DNA from: Ascidiaceihabitans sp. | Lineage (GTDB): Bacteria > Pseudomonadota > Alphaproteobacteria > Rhodobacterales > Rhodobacteraceae | Direction of reading: 5' to 3' | Length of the DNA: 64,000 bases | Assembly: GCA_029251465.1 (NCBI GenBank) | Contig: JAQXDI010000048.1 | Span: 124,001 to 188,000 of the forward strand | Shown here: in pieces, positions 16,634 to 25,515 of the stretch | How positions within the stretch are numbered: position 1 is the stretch's first letter | How the letters are laid out: the number at the start of each line of letters is the position of its first letter | Program-made: the position numbers and the translations under genes | The notes under the pieces: generated by a model | Told to the model about the DNA's origin: nothing | The model's input: the letters and a program-made list of their open reading frames with translations, nothing else | Database searches by the model: none

Positions 16634-17851
16634 TTATTGCAAATACGGTAGTGGATCGACGCTATCAAAGCCGTTACGCACCTCGAAATGTAAGTAGGCG
16701 TCATCGCCGCTGCGCAGTTTCGCGATGCCTTGGCCGCGGCGCACTGTATCGCCTTTTTGCACCGCAACATCTGTCACGTTTGCATAGACGGTCAGCAGGT
16801 TGTCGGGGTGGCGCACGACGATGATTGGCACGCCATCAGCGCTTTGGGTGATGGCGGCGACAGTACCTGCATTTGCGGATTTCACTGAGGTTCCGGGCGC
16901 CGCTTTGATGTTGATACCTTCGTTTTTGCCTTTGGAATATTCGCGGATAATGTCGCCTTTGATCGGGAAACCCATCTTGGCCGCTTTGACGGGGGCGGTG
17001 GTTTTGCCGACATTGACAGTTGGCGCAGGCGTGGCCGCAGGTGTGGTCGCGGTATCGTTTGCGGGCAACGGTTTGACCGCACTGGGCGGCGTCGGTGTTG
17101 GCGAACCGACACCGGGTGCAGGTGTTGCAGATGCTGTTGCCACCTCGCGTTGGGGGGGGGCCTGACGTTCCACCGGGATCAGCAAAAACTGTCCTTCGCG
17201 GACCGCAAAATCAGCGCCCAGCCCGTTCCATTCTGCTAGTGATTTGGCGGACACTTGGTACAAGCGCGCGACGGTAAATGCGGTTTCGCCACGTTCGACT
17301 TTGTGGCGGATCGGCTCTGCACCCGATTGCGCGGCACTTGATGGTGTCGTGGCGGTTTGCGCAGAGGGCAGGGCCGCTGTTTGCACCGATGTGTTGGGGG
17401 AATTGTTGATGGCGTTGCCGGCCAATGTGGTCACATCCAACGGTTGGATCGGGCCAGTCGTTGCTGCACCTGTTGCGGGCGATGATTCTGCCACGCGGCG
17501 GGGAAGGGCGATGATTTCGCCTTTGCGCAACGGCACGTCAGCTGCGACACCGTTAAATTTGGCAAGCTCGGCTGCGTTTAGATTCAAACGTGTGGCAACA
17601 TCATTCAGCGTATCGCCGCGATTGGCGACGGCCACCTGATAGTTAGGATAAGAGATCACGCCGCGATCATCCGCACGTGGTCGGTTTGCCGTTGCTTTGG
17701 TCGCGGCATCAGCCGTGGAAAACCCACCGCCCAATCCGCGCAAATCAAAGTCCAGCGGTTGGCCGTCACAAGCGGCCAAGGCCCCCAACGCGACAGTGGC
17801 CAAAATCATACGGCGGCAAGCACCGCGCGGTGTGCGCATGTGTGTGATCAT
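16634..17851 (-). CDS. NlpD-like lipoprotein: two LysM and a degenerate LytM (M23) domain
   Basis: A 405-residue protein. The N terminus has a signal ending in lipobox LAAC (25-28), so an envelope lipoprotein is expected. Two LysM peptidoglycan-binding repeats follow (NRGDTLNDVATRLNLN, about 75-105, and ERGETAFTVARLYQVS, about 185-220), then Pro/Ala linkers and a C-terminal LytM/M23 domain (about 295-405). Active M23 enzymes carry HxxxD and HxH; here the first reads GINIK and the second YLHFEV, so the site is degenerate, as in NlpD/EnvC-type amidase activators. A second ATG at 17839 is equally possible as start. It lies in the broad surE-pcm-nlpD neighbourhood, separated from pcm by two metabolic genes. 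Confidence 0.88.
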   Translation of the reverse strand: MITHMRTPRGACRRMILATVALGALAACDGQPLDFDLRGLGGGFSTADAATKATANRPRADDRGVISYPNYQVAVANRGDTLNDVATRLNLNAAELAKFNGVAADVPLRKGEIIALPRRVAESSPATGAATTGPIQPLDVTTLAGNAINNSPNTSVQTAALPSAQTATTPSSAAQSGAEPIRHKVERGETAFTVARLYQVSAKSLAEWNGLGADFAVREGQFLLIPVERQAPPQREVATASATPAPGVGSPTPTPPSAVKPLPANDTATTPAATPAPTVNVGKTTAPVKAAKMGFPIKGDIIREYSKGKNEGINIKAAPGTSVKSANAGTVAAITQSADGVPIIVVRHPDNLLTVYANVTDVAVQKGDTVRRGQGIAKLRSGDDAYLHFEVRNGFDSVDPLPYLQ

Positions 17852-17923
17852 CTGCTATGTCCTCTTGTGGCCCCATGTTTTCCGGAGCTTTTGTCGCACA
17901 ATACCCATAATGTTAAGGTTTTG

Positions 17924-18685
17924 CTAGGTCTTCTTGGTCATCCAGCCCAAGGTCGGCTCCGTGGCCCCCATAGGTTTGTATTCAGCGCCCAGCGGGGCCT
18001 CATAACCTAGGTCTGCGATGGCCTTGAACAGATAGGGATAGTTGATTTCGCCCTGATTCGGCGCACCGCGTCCAGGCACGGCTGCAAACTGGATGTGTCC
18101 GATGAATGGCAGTAGGTCTTTGATTTTGTCGCATAAATTCCCCTCCATCCGTTGCACGTGATAGCAATCGAACATCAATTTGATATTGGGCAGGCCCACA
18201 TCGGCGATCACTTGCATCGCCTGATCTGTGGTGGTCAGGAAATAGCCCGGTGCGTCAAAGTGATTCAGGGGTTCGATCAGGATCGTGATGCCCAAAAGTG
18301 CGGCTTGGGTGCACGCGTAGGTCAGGTTGTCCACAAAAGTGGCATGTGCCCGTGACCCTGTTGCGAACCCTGCCATGACGTGAATGTTGGGGGTGTTGAT
18401 TGCACGGGCATAGGCGATGGATTGATCGATTGCAGCGCGTGCCTCTGCCTCGCGACCGGGGATCGCACTTAGCCCGTTGTCACCACCCGCAACATCGCCG
18501 CGCGCCGTGTTCAAGCCCAGCATGTGCAGGCCGGTTTCGCGCAGGGCCGCATCGACGTCCTCGGGTGGTGTGCCATAGGGCCAATGGCACTCAACCGCAT
18601 CAAAACCGCAGGATTTTGCAGCACGGATCGCATCGGGCAAGGACAGTTCTGTCCACAAAAAACCTAAGTTCGCTGAAAATTTCAT
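17924..18685 (-). CDS. Hydroxypyruvate isomerase-family protein (probable 2-oxotetronate isomerase OtnI)
   Basis: A 253-residue TIM-barrel sugar isomerase of the Hyi/OtnI family: N-terminal KFSANLGFLWTELSLP, central ILIEPLNHFDAPGYFL (metal-binding Glu), LMFDCYHVQRMEG (Asp, His) and a C-terminal AEYKP. I chose ATG 18685 (MKFSANLGF). It is one base from the L-threonate-dehydrogenase-like gene, so the two are surely co-transcribed. Together they resemble the first steps of threonate breakdown (oxidation, then isomerisation of the 2-oxo acid). The kinase and aldolase partners (OtnK, OtnC) are not in the window, so the substrate remains an inference. Confidence 0.85.
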   Translation of the reverse strand: MKFSANLGFLWTELSLPDAIRAAKSCGFDAVECHWPYGTPPEDVDAALRETGLHMLGLNTARGDVAGGDNGLSAIPGREAEARAAIDQSIAYARAINTPNIHVMAGFATGSRAHATFVDNLTYACTQAALLGITILIEPLNHFDAPGYFLTTTDQAMQVIADVGLPNIKLMFDCYHVQRMEGNLCDKIKDLLPFIGHIQFAAVPGRGAPNQGEINYPYLFKAIADLGYEAPLGAEYKPMGATEPTLGWMTKKT

Positions 18686-18686
18686 A

Positions 18687-19586
18687 TCATTTCGCCTTTG
18701 GCAGCTGCAGCCCTGACTTTTCGGCATAAACTTTTACGACCGCTGCGTCATCTTCAAAACCGAGCCCCATGTCGGCGGCCGCCTTGAATTGGGCCAAGGC
18801 GGCTGTGGTGATTGGCGCGTCAAAGTTTACGGTTTCGGCAATATCCAACACAATTCCCAAGTCCTTTGGCCAGATATTGACCGAGGAATGCGGCGTGTAA
18901 TCGCCTGCTGCGACGTGTGGCGCGCGGTTTTCCAACATCCAGGATGTGCCCGCGCATTTTGAGATGACTTCGATGAATTTGTCTGCGGTCACGCCTTGGG
19001 TCAGCCCAAATGTCATCGCCTCGGCCATGGTTGCGATATGCACGCCTGCGAGCAGTTGATTGACAGATTTCATCGCCGATCCAGCGCCAACTTCGGGGCC
19101 TAAATCGAACAGGGTTTCTGACACTGACGACAGTAATGGGCGGGCTGCGTCAAACGCGTCTGGCGATCCTGCGGCCATTATCGACAATTGCCCGTTCATC
19201 GATTTTTTGGCCCCGCCTGAAATCGGCGCATCCAAATAATGCACACCAAGTGCCATGCAACGTGCGCCCATGTCGCGTGCAAAGGCCGGGGGCACTGTGG
19301 CGCAAGACACCACAACAGCGCCCTTTTTCAACGCCGGCACGATGCCTTTTGCACCAAACAGCACGTCTTCGGTTTGGGCGGCGTTCAAAACCACCACGAC
19401 GACAACGTCCAGAATGTCAGCGACTTTGATCGGAGGCTCGTTTTCGCCGCCGTCACCTTGGAATTTGGTCATCTGCGCAGGGTCAGGATCACTGCCCCAA
19501 ACCCGATGTGCACCGCGCAAGGCCGAGCATGCAATGCCCAAGCCCATAGAGCCAAGGCCAATTACGGCCACGTTCTGTTTGGTCAT
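18687..19586 (-). CDS. NAD-dependent 3-hydroxy acid dehydrogenase, L-threonate dehydrogenase-like (LtnD)
   Basis: A 299-residue beta-hydroxyacid dehydrogenase: N-terminal NAD motif GLGSMGLG (about 9-16), substrate motif DAPISGGAKKS, NQLLAGVHIA, catalytic Lys region WPKDLGIVLD, and GEDD-like GFEDDAAVVKVY near the end. The combination AGVHIATMAEAM plus DYTPHSSVNIWPKDLG fits LtnD better than 3-hydroxyisobutyrate dehydrogenase. The ATG at 19586 has ribosome site GGGGAGA; the longer frame from 19610 is unlikely. It pairs with the Hyi/OtnI-like gene one base downstream. Confidence 0.85.
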   Translation of the reverse strand: MTKQNVAVIGLGSMGLGIACSALRGAHRVWGSDPDPAQMTKFQGDGGENEPPIKVADILDVVVVVVLNAAQTEDVLFGAKGIVPALKKGAVVVSCATVPPAFARDMGARCMALGVHYLDAPISGGAKKSMNGQLSIMAAGSPDAFDAARPLLSSVSETLFDLGPEVGAGSAMKSVNQLLAGVHIATMAEAMTFGLTQGVTADKFIEVISKCAGTSWMLENRAPHVAAGDYTPHSSVNIWPKDLGIVLDIAETVNFDAPITTAALAQFKAAADMGLGFEDDAAVVKVYAEKSGLQLPKAK

Positions 19587-19732
19587 TTTAGTCTCCCCAC
19601 TGCGAAACATGCAGCACTCGTTCGTACATTCCAGCGTCTAACGCGCCTTATCTGGGATCGGGTTTACCTTACGGGAGTTTCACGTCAACCTCTTTGAAGC
19701 GGGACGTAAAAAGTGCAAATCAAATGCACGCC

Positions 19733-20389
19733 TTATCCGTCTTTGCCCAGCCCTTCGAGAAGGGGAACAAAGCGGACGTCACGCAGTTCGGAATACTCCA
19801 AACCGCTTTCGGTTTTGTGGACCTTGATCAGGCTTTGGACCGCGTCCGATTGCCCCACAGGCACGACCATGATGCCGCCCATTTTCAGCTGGGCCAGCAG
19901 CGGGCCGGGGGGGTCTTCGGCGGCGGCTGTCACGATGATGCGATCAAACGGCGCTTGGTCGGGCAGGCCAAACGATCCGTCGCCAGTGATCGCGGTGATG
20001 TTGGTCAGATCGAGGTGGTCAAAGATGTCGCGGGCCTCACGCACCAACCGGCGATGACGGTCAATCGTGTAAACGCGGCGCGCCAGTTTTGACAGGATCG
20101 CGGCCTGATACCCTGATCCGGTCCCAACTTCTAACACCTTGTCGCGACTGGTAATATTCAGTGCCTGGCTCATCAAGCCAACGACAGACGGCTGGCTAAT
20201 GGTCTGCCCACAAGCAATCGGCAACGGCATGTCCTCGTAGGCGCGATCGGCAAACAGGCCACGCACAAATGGACCGCGATCAATCGCCTCCATCGCACCC
20301 AGCACCCGTTTGTCCGTCACACCCTTGGAGCGCAGAGCATAGAGGAATTGCATTTTGCGCTCAGCGTCGGTTTCGGGCGTGTCGCTCAT
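19733..20389 (-). CDS. pcm: Protein-L-isoaspartate O-methyltransferase
   Basis: A 218-residue SAM-dependent methyltransferase that repairs isoaspartyl residues in aged proteins. It has [16 protein letters not shown] (family signature with the active-site segment), SAM-binding [15 protein letters not shown] (about 97-111) and the acidic motif TAAAEDPP. The start overlaps the surE stop by four bases, a classic surE-pcm arrangement. A 146-base gap then separates pcm from the dehydrogenase/isomerase pair. Confidence 0.95.
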   Translation of the reverse strand: MSDTPETDAERKMQFLYALRSKGVTDKRVLGAMEAIDRGPFVRGLFADRAYEDMPLPIACGQTISQPSVVGLMSQALNITSRDKVLEVGTGSGYQAAILSKLARRVYTIDRHRRLVREARDIFDHLDLTNITAITGDGSFGLPDQAPFDRIIVTAAAEDPPGPLLAQLKMGGIMVVPVGQSDAVQSLIKVHKTESGLEYSELRDVRFVPLLEGLGKDG

Positions 20390-21171
20390 GTGTTGATCGA
20401 CCCCAGATCGCCCATCACGTCGTGGGCGGTCAGATCGGCGCGCATGGGTGTGACCGAAACGTAGCCATCAAGGTTCACAGCTGCGTCCGATCCTGCCGCG
20501 CATTTCGCCCGTTGATCGCCGCCTTTGATCCACAGGAATTTGCGCCCGGATGGGGCAAAATGCGGTTCGGTCGAAAAGCCGGTGTTTTCGCGCCGCCCTT
20601 GGGGGGCCAATTTGATGCCTTTGACGTCCGCACCCGGAATTGGTGGAAAGTTGACGTTGTAAAACAGGCTGTAATCCGCAGATTCGGTTGGGTTGGCGGC
20701 CAGAATGCGGCGAACAACATCTGCGCCGTGCTGGGCTGCGGCCTCAAACGGGTTGTCCATTGTGTTGTTGGCAGGCCCGAAATATTGCGACAGGGCAATG
20801 GCGGGCAGACCTTGCAAAGCGGCCTCCATCGCGGCCCCAATCGTGCCGGAATAAAGCGTGTTTTCAGCCGAATTGTTACCCCTGTTCACGCCGGACAACA
20901 CCAGATCGGGTTTGTTGTCGACCATGACCTCGTGCAGGCCAGCAAGGACGCAATCGGCAGGTGCCCCTTCGGCGGCGTATCGGCGGGGCCCGAGTTCGGA
21001 AATCATCATCGGATGGGTGTAGCTGATGCAGTGGCCAACGCCGGATTGCTCGAATGCGGGCGCGACGGTCCAGACTTCGCCGGTTGGGCCCGCAATTTCA
21101 GTCGCAATGGCGTGCATGACTTTCAGGCCCGGAGCGGCGATGCCGTCGTCGTTGGTGATGAGAATGCGCAT
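20386..21171 (-). CDS. surE: 5'/3'-nucleotidase SurE
   Basis: A 261-residue survival protein SurE, a metal-dependent nucleoside 5'/3'-monophosphate phosphatase. The N-terminal [11 protein letters not shown] carries the paired metal-binding Asp residues, and SGVNRGNN (about 93-100) is the second metal/phosphate site. I chose the ATG at 21171 (MRILITND); the longer frame from 21189 adds only MAKGQS. The stop overlaps pcm (ATGA), so the pair is co-translated. Confidence 0.95.
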   Translation of the reverse strand: MRILITNDDGIAAPGLKVMHAIATEIAGPTGEVWTVAPAFEQSGVGHCISYTHPMMISELGPRRYAAEGAPADCVLAGLHEVMVDNKPDLVLSGVNRGNNSAENTLYSGTIGAAMEAALQGLPAIALSQYFGPANNTMDNPFEAAAQHGADVVRRILAANPTESADYSLFYNVNFPPIPGADVKGIKLAPQGRRENTGFSTEPHFAPSGRKFLWIKGGDQRAKCAAGSDAAVNLDGYVSVTPMRADLTAHDVMGDLGSINT

Positions 21172-21282
21172 AGATTGCCCCTTTGCCATGTTTTGTAGGC
21201 AAGGGCGGCTTGGGCGGCAAGTGCGCGTGCCGCTGTTGAAGGGATTTTTTAGACCACAGGTGTGCGGCGTTGCGCGTAAGAC

Positions 21283-21930
21283 TCAGATTTGAGCAAGTAG
21301 GGCTGCGGCCTGATCGGCGGGCGCGGCAAGTCCATCTTTGCTTTCGCCGGGATAAAACCGTGCTCGCGTGGCGGTTGGCATCGGGTCAGGCGTCAAAATG
21401 TGCACCTTTGGTCCGGTGGTTGTGGTTTCAGCCTGCCAACTGCGGGCCAGCGCGATTTGCGCGGCTTTGCTGGCACCGTAGCTGCCAAAGAACTGCGTGC
21501 CAGCGCGCGGATCGTCAAAGAACACTGCTTGGCCGGATTGCCCCAACAGCGGGGCGACAAATGAGATCAAACGCGCCGTTGCCGTCACATTCCCGTCGAT
21601 GGATTTGGCGAAATCCTTGTCATCGATGTGGGATGCTGGCGTTAGCGGGGCTGCGTGAATGGCCGTGTGCAGCCACATGTCCAGATTGCCCCAGCGATCA
21701 AAGATGCCACGGCACAGGGTCGCCATTGCCGCCTCGTTGGTGATGTTCATCGGCGCAAGGGTTGCTTGGCCACCACGGGCTTGGATGCGATCATCCAGTT
21801 CCTCAAGCGCGCCTGTGGTTTTGGCCACGGCAATGATGTGGTGGGTGTCGCAGAGCGCGATCGCCAAAGCGGCCCCAAGGCCACGGGATGCGCCGGTGAT
21901 GAGGGCGGTTTTTGTCACGTCTTTTTTCAT
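21283..21930 (-). CDS. SDR-family NAD(P)-dependent oxidoreductase
   Basis: A 215-residue short-chain dehydrogenase. The cofactor motif GASRGLGAA (about 13-21) is intact, and the catalytic YxxxK is present as YGASKAA (about 152-158). In place of the usual NNAG the sequence reads HTAIHAAP (about 88-95), a noticeable departure, so activity may be altered. No operon link with surE is evident. The substrate is unknown. Confidence 0.82.
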   Translation of the reverse strand: MKKDVTKTALITGASRGLGAALAIALCDTHHIIAVAKTTGALEELDDRIQARGGQATLAPMNITNEAAMATLCRGIFDRWGNLDMWLHTAIHAAPLTPASHIDDKDFAKSIDGNVTATARLISFVAPLLGQSGQAVFFDDPRAGTQFFGSYGASKAAQIALARSWQAETTTTGPKVHILTPDPMPTATRARFYPGESKDGLAAPADQAAALLAQI

Positions 21931-21961
21931 GCCTGCTAGATGATGGGATACGCGCGCAAGG

Positions 21962-22366
21962 TCAAGCTTTGGTGCGGTGATAGGTCAGCGTCAGATGGGC
22001 GCAGTGGTGGATCGCTTGTTCGGGCAGGGGCGCGCTCAGCCCAAGATAAAGCGCGCGGTTGCCCTGATAGCGAAAACTGGTCGGATAGAGCGTACGTATC
22101 TGTTCAGAAAGGGTAGAATTGCAGTTCACAAACAGGCCAATCTCGTCGGGGTGCTTATCGCTCCAGGCCACACGCAGGGTCGATCCGATGCCAGATTTCT
22201 GCGGCAACCACGACGGTTGCCCCCATTTTAACGTCTCGCTGAGTGCGCCGATTTCCGCCGTTTTCGCCGCATCCTGCACGATGGCGCGGATCGCGTGAAA
22301 CTGGTCTTGGGCCGGTTTGGGCCAGAGTTTGATCGCTGAGGCGAGGGGATTTGAAAGCTGTGTCAT
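21962..22366 (-). CDS. DUF1801-family protein
   Basis: A 134-residue protein with the DUF1801 pattern: LSETLKWGQPSWL (about 43-55), GSTLRVAW, EIGLFVNCNSTL, and FRYQGNRALYLGL. The family adopts a compact alpha/beta fold and has no defined activity. It sits between an SDR gene and the dimethylarginine hydrolase, all on the minus strand with small gaps (31 and 35 bases), so a shared transcript is possible. Confidence 0.85.
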   Translation of the reverse strand: MTQLSNPLASAIKLWPKPAQDQFHAIRAIVQDAAKTAEIGALSETLKWGQPSWLPQKSGIGSTLRVAWSDKHPDEIGLFVNCNSTLSEQIRTLYPTSFRYQGNRALYLGLSAPLPEQAIHHCAHLTLTYHRTKA

Positions 22367-22401
22367 GCGGCAAACCTATAGCACAGTCCTGACAGCTATT
22401 G

Positions 22402-23190
22402 TCAGCAGGGTGTGAACCGCAGCGACAAGCACGACAATCCGCCATCCAGTTTGGCCGCCTCTGAGTTGCCAATTTGGGTGATGTCGTATCCGGCTTTGTC
22501 CAGTTTTTCCGCCGTGCGGGGAAAGCCTGCTGGCATTAGAACCGATCCGTTGAACCGGATGGCATTGGCGCAGGCCTCTTCGCCCGGGCTGGTGTGGATC
22601 ACGTTGTAGCCGTCAAAGCAGCCGGACGCGTCGAGCAGTTCGGTCGACAAAATGGTGTCTGCGTCCAGCAGCGAACAGTCGGTTTTAAAATGCAGCACGC
22701 CGGGGGGCGTTTGCACGGTGCGCAGCTTGTGACCCCATTTTGCGGTGATGTCTGTCAGGTTCGCGACACCCGTGGCGTCCGTGCGCGCCGATAGGCCGAC
22801 AAGGATTTCGCGTTCCGTGACCAAGATATCGCCGCCCTCGATGTAGCCTGAGGTGATGGTCTCGACGTTGGAATAAAGCGCGTCGAGGTGTGGTTTCATC
22901 TCTAGCGCTTCGCCCAATCGCGTCGGTGCACCGGGGCGCATGATGATCGCCCCTTGGGGCAGGCACAGGGCTGTGTCCTCAACAAAACAGGCGTCGGGGT
23001 AGGGTTCCAATGCGTCCAGAACGCTGACCGTTGCCCCGGTTGCGCGCAATGCGGCGACGTAGGTTGCATGGTGGTCGAGGAACGTCGCAAGGTCCGGCGC
23101 GCCGATATCCGTGTCGCGCAGTCCGTCGGTGACGCTGTTACCGGGACAACGGGTGATGGCGTGGGTAAAGGTGTGGGATACGGGGGACAT
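22402..23190 (-). CDS. ddaH: Dimethylarginine dimethylaminohydrolase (DDAH)
   Basis: A 262-residue amidinotransferase-fold hydrolase that converts methylated arginines to citrulline. Active-site elements are PYPDACFVEDTA (about 63-74), GYIEGGDIL, a His in YNVIHTSPGEEA, and Cys254 in GGLSCLSLRF near the C terminus. I chose the ATG at 23190 (MSPVSHTFTH); the frame from 23247 adds an unlikely extension. Length and motifs fit bacterial DDAH. Arginine deiminase is less likely because of size. Confidence 0.9.
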   Translation of the reverse strand: MSPVSHTFTHAITRCPGNSVTDGLRDTDIGAPDLATFLDHHATYVAALRATGATVSVLDALEPYPDACFVEDTALCLPQGAIIMRPGAPTRLGEALEMKPHLDALYSNVETITSGYIEGGDILVTEREILVGLSARTDATGVANLTDITAKWGHKLRTVQTPPGVLHFKTDCSLLDADTILSTELLDASGCFDGYNVIHTSPGEEACANAIRFNGSVLMPAGFPRTAEKLDKAGYDITQIGNSEAAKLDGGLSCLSLRFTPC

Positions 23191-23276
23191 GTTTGAGTAC
23201 TCGTGGATGATTGCGTTATTTGGGAGTATGCATGCATGTGAGCACACTTGTCATTATGCCAGAAAGCGTAATTTGC

Positions 23277-23888
23277 TTACCGTTCCAAGTGAGGTCGTAT
23301 GTCGCGCCCTGCCGCTGCATAGATATCCAGCAGAGTATCAAACGTAATGCCGTTGACTTGGTCGTGGCCTAACGGGTGAGTGTCGTCATGAACCTTGATG
23401 AGCGGACGGACCCCGCCATCTTGGAAAACAACGTCACAGGCAAGGGGAGCCTCTGTGTCGTAGTACGGCAAACTGTTAGACATCCACCCAAAGAAGCTGC
23501 CTAGTGAGGTGTTATTATCAGTGTGAATGATCGCAGCGTAGGCATCGTAATTTTCCGGTTTTAAACTGCACCAGACACCAAACCCAAAGGGAATGTCGCT
23601 GCCCTTAACCGGCAAATCTAAAACTCCTCGCACGAACCTTTGCTCACCTACTGCGCACAGATTTGCGTTGAGCCAATCATCACCGAAAGAAAGAGAATCT
23701 TTTCCGCTTTCAGTTCGATTTGCGTGAATCCAATGATCAGGGTGGTCGTAACCTCGGTCAAAGATGCCGTTGAAGGTTTCCGCGCAACACGCACAAGCCG
23801 TTGAGTTGTCGTTAAATGCGCGCCAACGCGGGTCTTGTTCCAGCGTATAAGGTGCTGGGTTACCAATGAGTTTTTGAATCCAGCGAAT
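23277..23888 (-). CDS. DUF2199-domain protein lacking a canonical start codon
   Basis: A GTG at 23633 would give only 118 residues. The same frame stays open upstream to 23906 and encodes recognisable family sequence: DPRWRAFNDNS, the two-Cys-pair CACCAETFNGIFDRG, DHPDHWIHAN, then RFVRGVLDLPVKG, GFGVWCSLK, FFGWMSNSLPYY, RPLIKVHD and THPLGHDQVNGI. The domain therefore begins upstream of GTG 23633, yet no ATG, GTG or TTG occurs in this stretch. The only obvious candidate is ATT at 23888, overlapping the purF stop (TAATT), preceded by GGCGGAG. The coordinates given assume that ATT. Alternatives are re-initiation or frameshift from purF, or a damaged gene. Function unknown. Confidence 0.6.
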   Translation of the reverse strand: MRWIQKLIGNPAPYTLEQDPRWRAFNDNSTACACCAETFNGIFDRGYDHPDHWIHANRTESGKDSLSFGDDWLNANLCAVGEQRFVRGVLDLPVKGSDIPFGFGVWCSLKPENYDAYAAIIHTDNNTSLGSFFGWMSNSLPYYDTEAPLACDVVFQDGGVRPLIKVHDDTHPLGHDQVNGITFDTLLDIYAAAGRDIRPHLER

Positions 23889-25357
23889 TACTCCGCCGCT
23901 TTCATCTCAAACCCGTCATCAATCTGGTCGCTTGGTGTCACCGGATATTCGCCCGAGAAACACGCATCGCAGTACTGCGGGCACTTTTTGTCACGCCCTT
24001 TGGCCTCGCCCACGGCGCGGTACAGCCCGTCGAGCGAGATGAACTTGAGGCTGTCGACGCCAAGGTGATCGCGCATTTCTTCTTCGGACATGGTCGCGGC
24101 CAGCAGTTTGTCGCGCTGTGGAGTGTCGACGCCGTAAAAACACGGCCACTGTGTTGGCGGGGATGCGATGCGGAAATGCACTTCGGCTGCGCCAGCGTCC
24201 AGGATCATCTCTTTGATCTTGCGCGATGTGGTGCCGCGGACCACGGAATCGTCGACCAGAATGATCCGTTTGCCTTTGACCAGCGCGCGGTTCACGTTCA
24301 GTTTCAGGCGCACACCCATGTTGCGGATTTGCTCGGTTGGTTCGATGAACGTGCGGCCCATGTATTGGTTGCGGATGATGCCCATGGCGTATGGAATGCC
24401 AGATTGCAGCGAGAAACCGATGGCGGCTGGCGTGCCTGAATCGGGCACTGGGCAGACCAGATCGGCGTCAACGGGTGCTTCTTTGGCCAGCTCACGCCCA
24501 ATATTTTCGCGGGTTTCATAGACGGAGCGGCCGCCAAGGATGGAATCAGGCCGTGAGAAATAGACATGTTCAAAGATACAGAAACGCGGGGCGACACGGC
24601 GGAACGGGAAGTGGCTTTGGACCCCGTGTTTTTCGCTGATCACGACCATTTCGCCGGGCTCGATCTCGCGAACGAATTCGGCCCCGATGATATCAAGTGC
24701 GCAGGTTTCAGAGGATAGCGCCCAACCGTCAGCGACTTTGCCCAAGACCAGCGGGCGCACGCCCAACGGATCACGCACACCGATCAGTTTGGTGCGGGTC
24801 ATGGCGACGATAGAAAACGCACCCTCGACACGGCGCAGCGCGTCCTCCATCCGCTCGGGGATGTTGCGTTGCAAGGACCGCGCCATCAGGTGGATGATAC
24901 ATTCGCTGTCAGACGAGCTTTGGAAAATCGAGCCGCGTTCGATCAATTCACGACGCAGCGCATTGGCGTTGGTGATGTTGCCGTTGTGCGCAATCGCAGC
25001 GCCGCCCATGGCAAATTCACCAAAGAACGGCTGCACGTCGCGGATCGCGGTTTGGCCTTTTGATCCTGAGGTCGAATAGCGCACATGGCCGATGGCAAGT
25101 GGCCCGGGCAGCGTTTCCATCACCTTTTGTGAGGTGAAATTGTCACGCACGTACCCAAAGCGGCGGGCAGACTGGAAACCGTGTTCGGCATCATGGCTGA
25201 CGATGCCGCCTGCCTCTTGTCCGCGATGCTGAAGCGCATGCAGGCCAAGGGCGACAAAATTTGCCGCATCCTTTGTCCCGATGACGCCAAACACGCCACA
25301 TTCTTCTTTGAGTTTATCATCATCGAAAGGATGGGCGGGGGGCATAATATTGGACAA
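23888..25357 (-). CDS. purF: Amidophosphoribosyltransferase
   Basis: A 489-residue enzyme of the first committed step of purine synthesis (PRPP + glutamine to phosphoribosylamine). It has a propeptide-like N terminus followed by ECGVFGV, whose Cys (about 20) is the N-terminal nucleophile after processing, the glutaminase domain (to about 240), and a PRTase domain with IILVDDSVVRGTT (about 360-372). Near the C terminus, CPQYCDACFSGEYPV supplies Cys residues as in Fe-S-containing PurF. The start is either TTG at 25357 (GGAG about nine bases upstream) or ATG at 25345. The stop touches the DUF2199 frame. Confidence 0.95.
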   Translation of the reverse strand: MSNIMPPAHPFDDDKLKEECGVFGVIGTKDAANFVALGLHALQHRGQEAGGIVSHDAEHGFQSARRFGYVRDNFTSQKVMETLPGPLAIGHVRYSTSGSKGQTAIRDVQPFFGEFAMGGAAIAHNGNITNANALRRELIERGSIFQSSSDSECIIHLMARSLQRNIPERMEDALRRVEGAFSIVAMTRTKLIGVRDPLGVRPLVLGKVADGWALSSETCALDIIGAEFVREIEPGEMVVISEKHGVQSHFPFRRVAPRFCIFEHVYFSRPDSILGGRSVYETRENIGRELAKEAPVDADLVCPVPDSGTPAAIGFSLQSGIPYAMGIIRNQYMGRTFIEPTEQIRNMGVRLKLNVNRALVKGKRIILVDDSVVRGTTSRKIKEMILDAGAAEVHFRIASPPTQWPCFYGVDTPQRDKLLAATMSEEEMRDHLGVDSLKFISLDGLYRAVGEAKGRDKKCPQYCDACFSGEYPVTPSDQIDDGFEMKAAE

Positions 25358-25515
25358 GTCTGCAGCTCCGAATCCGGCGGTTGTCAGGACACCCTTCGTT
25401 TACGCAACTCAAAGGGCATTGTCACCAAGTGATCAAAGATAAACAGCGAGGTTAGCAATGTTGTAAGACATCTTGGGTAAGCGTTCATGATAATCAGCAG
25501 ATCAAGAGGTCATTC

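Noticed and set aside
20269-21198. 309-codon plus-strand open frame across surE and pcm
   Set aside because: It lies antisense to surE and pcm, whose motifs (ITNDDG, GTGSGYQ) are clear. Its translation has no family character.
23888-23910. Programmed -1 frameshift from purF into DUF2199
   Set aside because: No slippery X XXY YYZ heptamer or downstream hairpin is seen at the end of purF. ATT initiation or re-initiation is simpler, though unproven.
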